Positions 62,254-64,000 of a DNA stretch of 64,000 nucleotides are shown in pieces. The notes under the pieces were generated by a model that was not told the DNA's origin, did no database searches, and saw only the letters and a list, made by a program, of their open reading frames with translations. Made by a program: the position numbers and the translations under genes. The stretch is from Litoribaculum gwangyangense (GTDB taxonomy: Bacteria; Bacteroidota; Bacteroidia; Flavobacteriales; Flavobacteriaceae): positions 845,106-909,105 of the forward strand of contig NZ_BAABJW010000002.1 of NCBI RefSeq assembly GCF_039543505.1, written 5' to 3'. Numbering within the stretch: the stretch's first letter is position 1; each line of letters starts with the position of its first letter.

Positions 62254-63072
62254 ATGCATTTTACAAAAACCACTGAACAGGACTCTTATTATGATAATCT
62301 GGAGAAGATGAACCTGTCAGAATTACTCAAAAATATAAACAACGAAGACAAAACGGTTCCTTTAGCTGTTGAAAAAGCATTGCCTCAAATTGAAAAACTG
62401 GTTGAACAAATAGTCATTAAATTAAAAAGTGGTGGCCGGTTATTTTACATTGGAGCAGGAACCAGTGGCCGTTTGGGTATTTTAGATGCCTCTGAATGTC
62501 CACCAACTTTTGGTGTTACACATGATTTGGTTATCGGTCTAATTGCTGGTGGTGACTCAGCTATAAGAAAAGCTGTTGAATTTGCTGAGGATTCTTTAAT
62601 ATTAGGTTGGAATGATTTAGAAAAACACCATGTAGGTACAAAAGATGTAGTAGTTGGTATAGCTGCATCAGGTACAACTCCTTATGTAATTGCGGCCCTT
62701 GAAAAATGCCATGAAAATAATATTATTACAGGTTGTATCACTTGTAACCATAATAGTCCGCTTTCTAAAACAGCAAAATTTCCTATTGAAGTTATTGTAG
62801 GGCCAGAATTTGTAACTGGAAGCTCAAGAATGAAAGCTGGTACTGCACAAAAATTGGTTTTAAATATGATTACCACATGTTGTATGATTCAATTGGGACA
62901 TATAAAAGGAAATAAAATGGTTGACATGCAACTAAGTAATAACAAACTTGTTGATAGAGGAATAAAAATGATAAATAAGGAATTGAATATTTCAGATATA
63001 GAAGCAAAAAAATTATTAGATGAATACGGAAGCGTTAGATTAGCAATTCAAAACTATAAAAATGGAAAATAA
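62254..63072 (+). CDS. murQ: N-acetylmuramic acid 6-phosphate etherase
   Basis: MurQ cleaves the lactyl ether of MurNAc-6-phosphate to give GlcNAc-6-phosphate and lactate in peptidoglycan recycling. The 272-aa SIS-domain protein has GAGTSGRLGILDASECPPTFG (sugar-phosphate binding) and a typical GAG...GTSG arrangement, then GSSRMKAGTAQKLVLNM. It is a little shorter than the Escherichia coli enzyme but complete by pattern. No MurNAc kinase or phosphotransferase gene adjoins it. Its stop overlaps the start of the small membrane protein by 11 bp. Confidence 0.94.
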   Translation: MHFTKTTEQDSYYDNLEKMNLSELLKNINNEDKTVPLAVEKALPQIEKLVEQIVIKLKSGGRLFYIGAGTSGRLGILDASECPPTFGVTHDLVIGLIAGGDSAIRKAVEFAEDSLILGWNDLEKHHVGTKDVVVGIAASGTTPYVIAALEKCHENNIITGCITCNHNSPLSKTAKFPIEVIVGPEFVTGSSRMKAGTAQKLVLNMITTCCMIQLGHIKGNKMVDMQLSNNKLVDRGIKMINKELNISDIEAKKLLDEYGSVRLAIQNYKNGK

Positions 63073-63295
63073 TAAAACCGATAAAACAATTTTAGTAAAA
63101 GGTATCAAAACATTAATATTTGCTTTAATGAGTTTATTTATGGGGCCAATTTTAATGAGTATTGCTTTCAATAATCCAGAAAAGCCTCTTTACGTGCCCA
63201 TACTTATAGTAGGGTGCTTAATCTCTGCCTTTGCTGTTTTTTTATTGTTTAAAGGAATCAAAACAATTATAAATAGTATGTTCAAAAAGAAATAA
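63062..63295 (+). CDS. small membrane protein, DUF6095-like
   Basis: A 77-aa protein with two hydrophobic helices (about residues 15-35 and 45-67) and a lysine-rich end (MFKKK). It overlaps murQ by 11 bp, so translation is likely coupled. The sequence fits a small family that I recall as DUF6095, of unknown function. Topology suggests a hairpin with both ends in the cytosol. Confidence 0.75.
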   Translation: MENNKTDKTILVKGIKTLIFALMSLFMGPILMSIAFNNPEKPLYVPILIVGCLISAFAVFLLFKGIKTIINSMFKKK

Positions 63296-63303
63296 ATTCT
63301 TGT

Positions 63304-63804
63304 TTAATCCACTGAAACTTGCTTGGGTGTTGTGGGATTATATCCAAAGTCGGTATTACTGAGTGTAATTTTCAAACTATTAGCTATATAATTAATAATG
63401 GCGTAATGATGAATGGTATGGCTATTGGCTTGCGCAAATAAGGCCCCAAAAGTATAAGGTATTTGAATCTTACCAGAGCCTAAATCATCAATGACATTAA
63501 CCAATCTATTGTCATCAAAATCAAAATTTTTCAACTTGTTAATAATAGAATCCAAATAATCTTCAGCACTAGTACATTTGGATTCAACGTCTATATTCCT
63601 AGATCTAGCAGTTAAATCAATCTTGTTTTCAGTATTGATACTAAAAATACAATCATAAAAATCTAAAATATGCCTAACATGGCTCCCTATACTAGAATAA
63701 TAAGGGGATACAGATGAATTACTTAACACGTCATCCTCTAAACTGCTTAATAATGATTTTGTTTGATTGAGTGTTTTTAAAGTAGATTTTATAATAACGT
63801 TCAT
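63304..63804 (-). CDS. DinB-like four-helix protein
   Basis: A 166-aa cytosolic protein with the four-helix layout of the DinB/YfiT superfamily. SHVRHILDFYD (helix 2) and NSHTIHHYAIIN (helix 4) supply the three conserved histidines that would bind a metal. Members include thiol-dependent transferases (bacillithiol) and others of unknown role. It faces the murQ unit convergently with an 8-bp gap, and an rRNA operon end lies behind it. Confidence 0.82.
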   Translation of the reverse strand: MNVIIKSTLKTLNQTKSLLSSLEDDVLSNSSVSPYYSSIGSHVRHILDFYDCIFSINTENKIDLTARSRNIDVESKCTSAEDYLDSIINKLKNFDFDDNRLVNVIDDLGSGKIQIPYTFGALFAQANSHTIHHYAIINYIANSLKITLSNTDFGYNPTTPKQVSVD

Positions 63805-63937
63805 GGATACTAAAATAACTAAATAAATTCAATTTTTCATACTTAGTCTTATATCATCAATATCCTTACAAAACAAGAAGCAACTTCACAATCTACTTAA
63901 CAATTATCAAAAAAAATAAGGATTTTAACACAAACAA

Positions 63938-63968
63938 AAAGGCCCCTCATATTTCTATGAAGGGCCTC
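63938..63968 (-). terminator. terminator of the rRNA operon
   Basis: AGGCCCCTCATA (63940-63951) pairs with TATGAAGGGCCT (63956-63967) with one wobble. On the minus strand a run of T residues follows (63935-63939). It immediately follows the 5S rRNA gene and ends the operon coming from the right. Confidence 0.85.
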
Positions 63969-63973
63969 CAAAA

Positions 63974-64000
63974 AAGGCAACGACCTACTCTCCCACTAAT
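63974..64000 (-). rRNA. rrf: 5S rRNA, 3' end only
   Basis: The minus strand here reads AGTGGGAGAGTAGGTCGTTG then CCTT, the conserved 3' end of bacterial 5S rRNA. The gene, and presumably 23S and 16S, continue beyond the right edge of the window. Exact 3' end uncertain by a few bases. Confidence 0.88.

Noticed and set aside
1..64000. CRISPR array, tRNA gene, integrase, transposase or prophage
   Set aside because: No regular spaced repeats, cloverleaf-like segments or recombinase/phage motifs were seen when reading the spacers and proteins; the only mobile-like element is the GIY-YIG unit.

Overview
The window is a gene-dense, AT-rich bacterial chromosome segment that looks like a marine-type member of the Flavobacteriaceae (Bacteroidota). 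Evidence: many intergenic regions carry the Bacteroidota promoter -7 box TAnnTTTG; a secreted subtilase ends in a type IX secretion sorting domain; a TonB-dependent receptor is paired with a DUF4249 lipoprotein; isocitrate dehydrogenase is the long monomeric NADP type; and neighbourhoods such as trmD-rplS-icd and pyrG-yidC look familiar from this family (recollection, not a search). Most of the window is ordinary housekeeping chromosome. I see no prophage, CRISPR array, integrase, transposase or tRNA gene.

Layout. 1-6.5 kb (minus): a two-subunit molybdenum hydroxylase (IorB, cut by the window edge, and IorA), a YheT-type hydrolase, adenine deaminase and TilS. 6.6-13.9 kb: a sigma-like regulator, PabB, an aldose epimerase-like protein, an APC permease, a DEAD-box helicase, a tiny GIY-YIG nuclease gene framed by inverted palindromic repeats, and an S1/P1 nuclease. 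13.9-24 kb: a GH63-type glycosidase, LpdA, an S41 peptidase, SmpB, an NTF2-like secreted protein, an X-Pro dipeptidyl-peptidase, a PPOX-family protein and Pcm. 24.3-31.5 kb (plus): a run of Gfo/Idh/MocA oxidoreductase, 3-hydroxybutyryl-CoA dehydrogenase, DUF1015, YggS, an exonuclease/GIY-YIG fusion, a voltage-gated channel with a zinc ribbon, and MiaA. The fusion and MiaA appear to start with AUU codons.

31.5-42.3 kb: an ECF sigma/anti-sigma pair with a repeat-rich adhesin-like protein, DUF2911, MeaB, PAP2 phosphatase, a MATE exporter, a nitronate monooxygenase-like protein, the T9SS subtilase and MnmA. 42.5-58.1 kb: a two-domain fasciclin lipoprotein, a YwqK/MORN protein, YidC, PyrG, a debranching-enzyme-like lipoprotein, TrmD, L19, an 839-bp gap that very likely encodes a structured RNA, Icd, and the TonB receptor/DUF4249 pair. 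58.1-64 kb: a four-gene envelope operon (DUF547, beta-barrel, BamA/TamA-like, serine hydrolase), MurQ with a small membrane protein, a DinB-like protein, and the 3' end of a 5S rRNA gene whose rRNA operon continues past the right edge on the minus strand.

The signals most worth a second look are (i) the likely ~500-nt RNA gene between rplS and icd, with a TTTG-N19-TATCTTAG promoter, a folded 3' domain and a strong intrinsic terminator; (ii) the 377-bp unit made of a GIY-YIG nuclease gene between inverted copies of a palindrome that recurs elsewhere in the window; and (iii) the two AUU starts.
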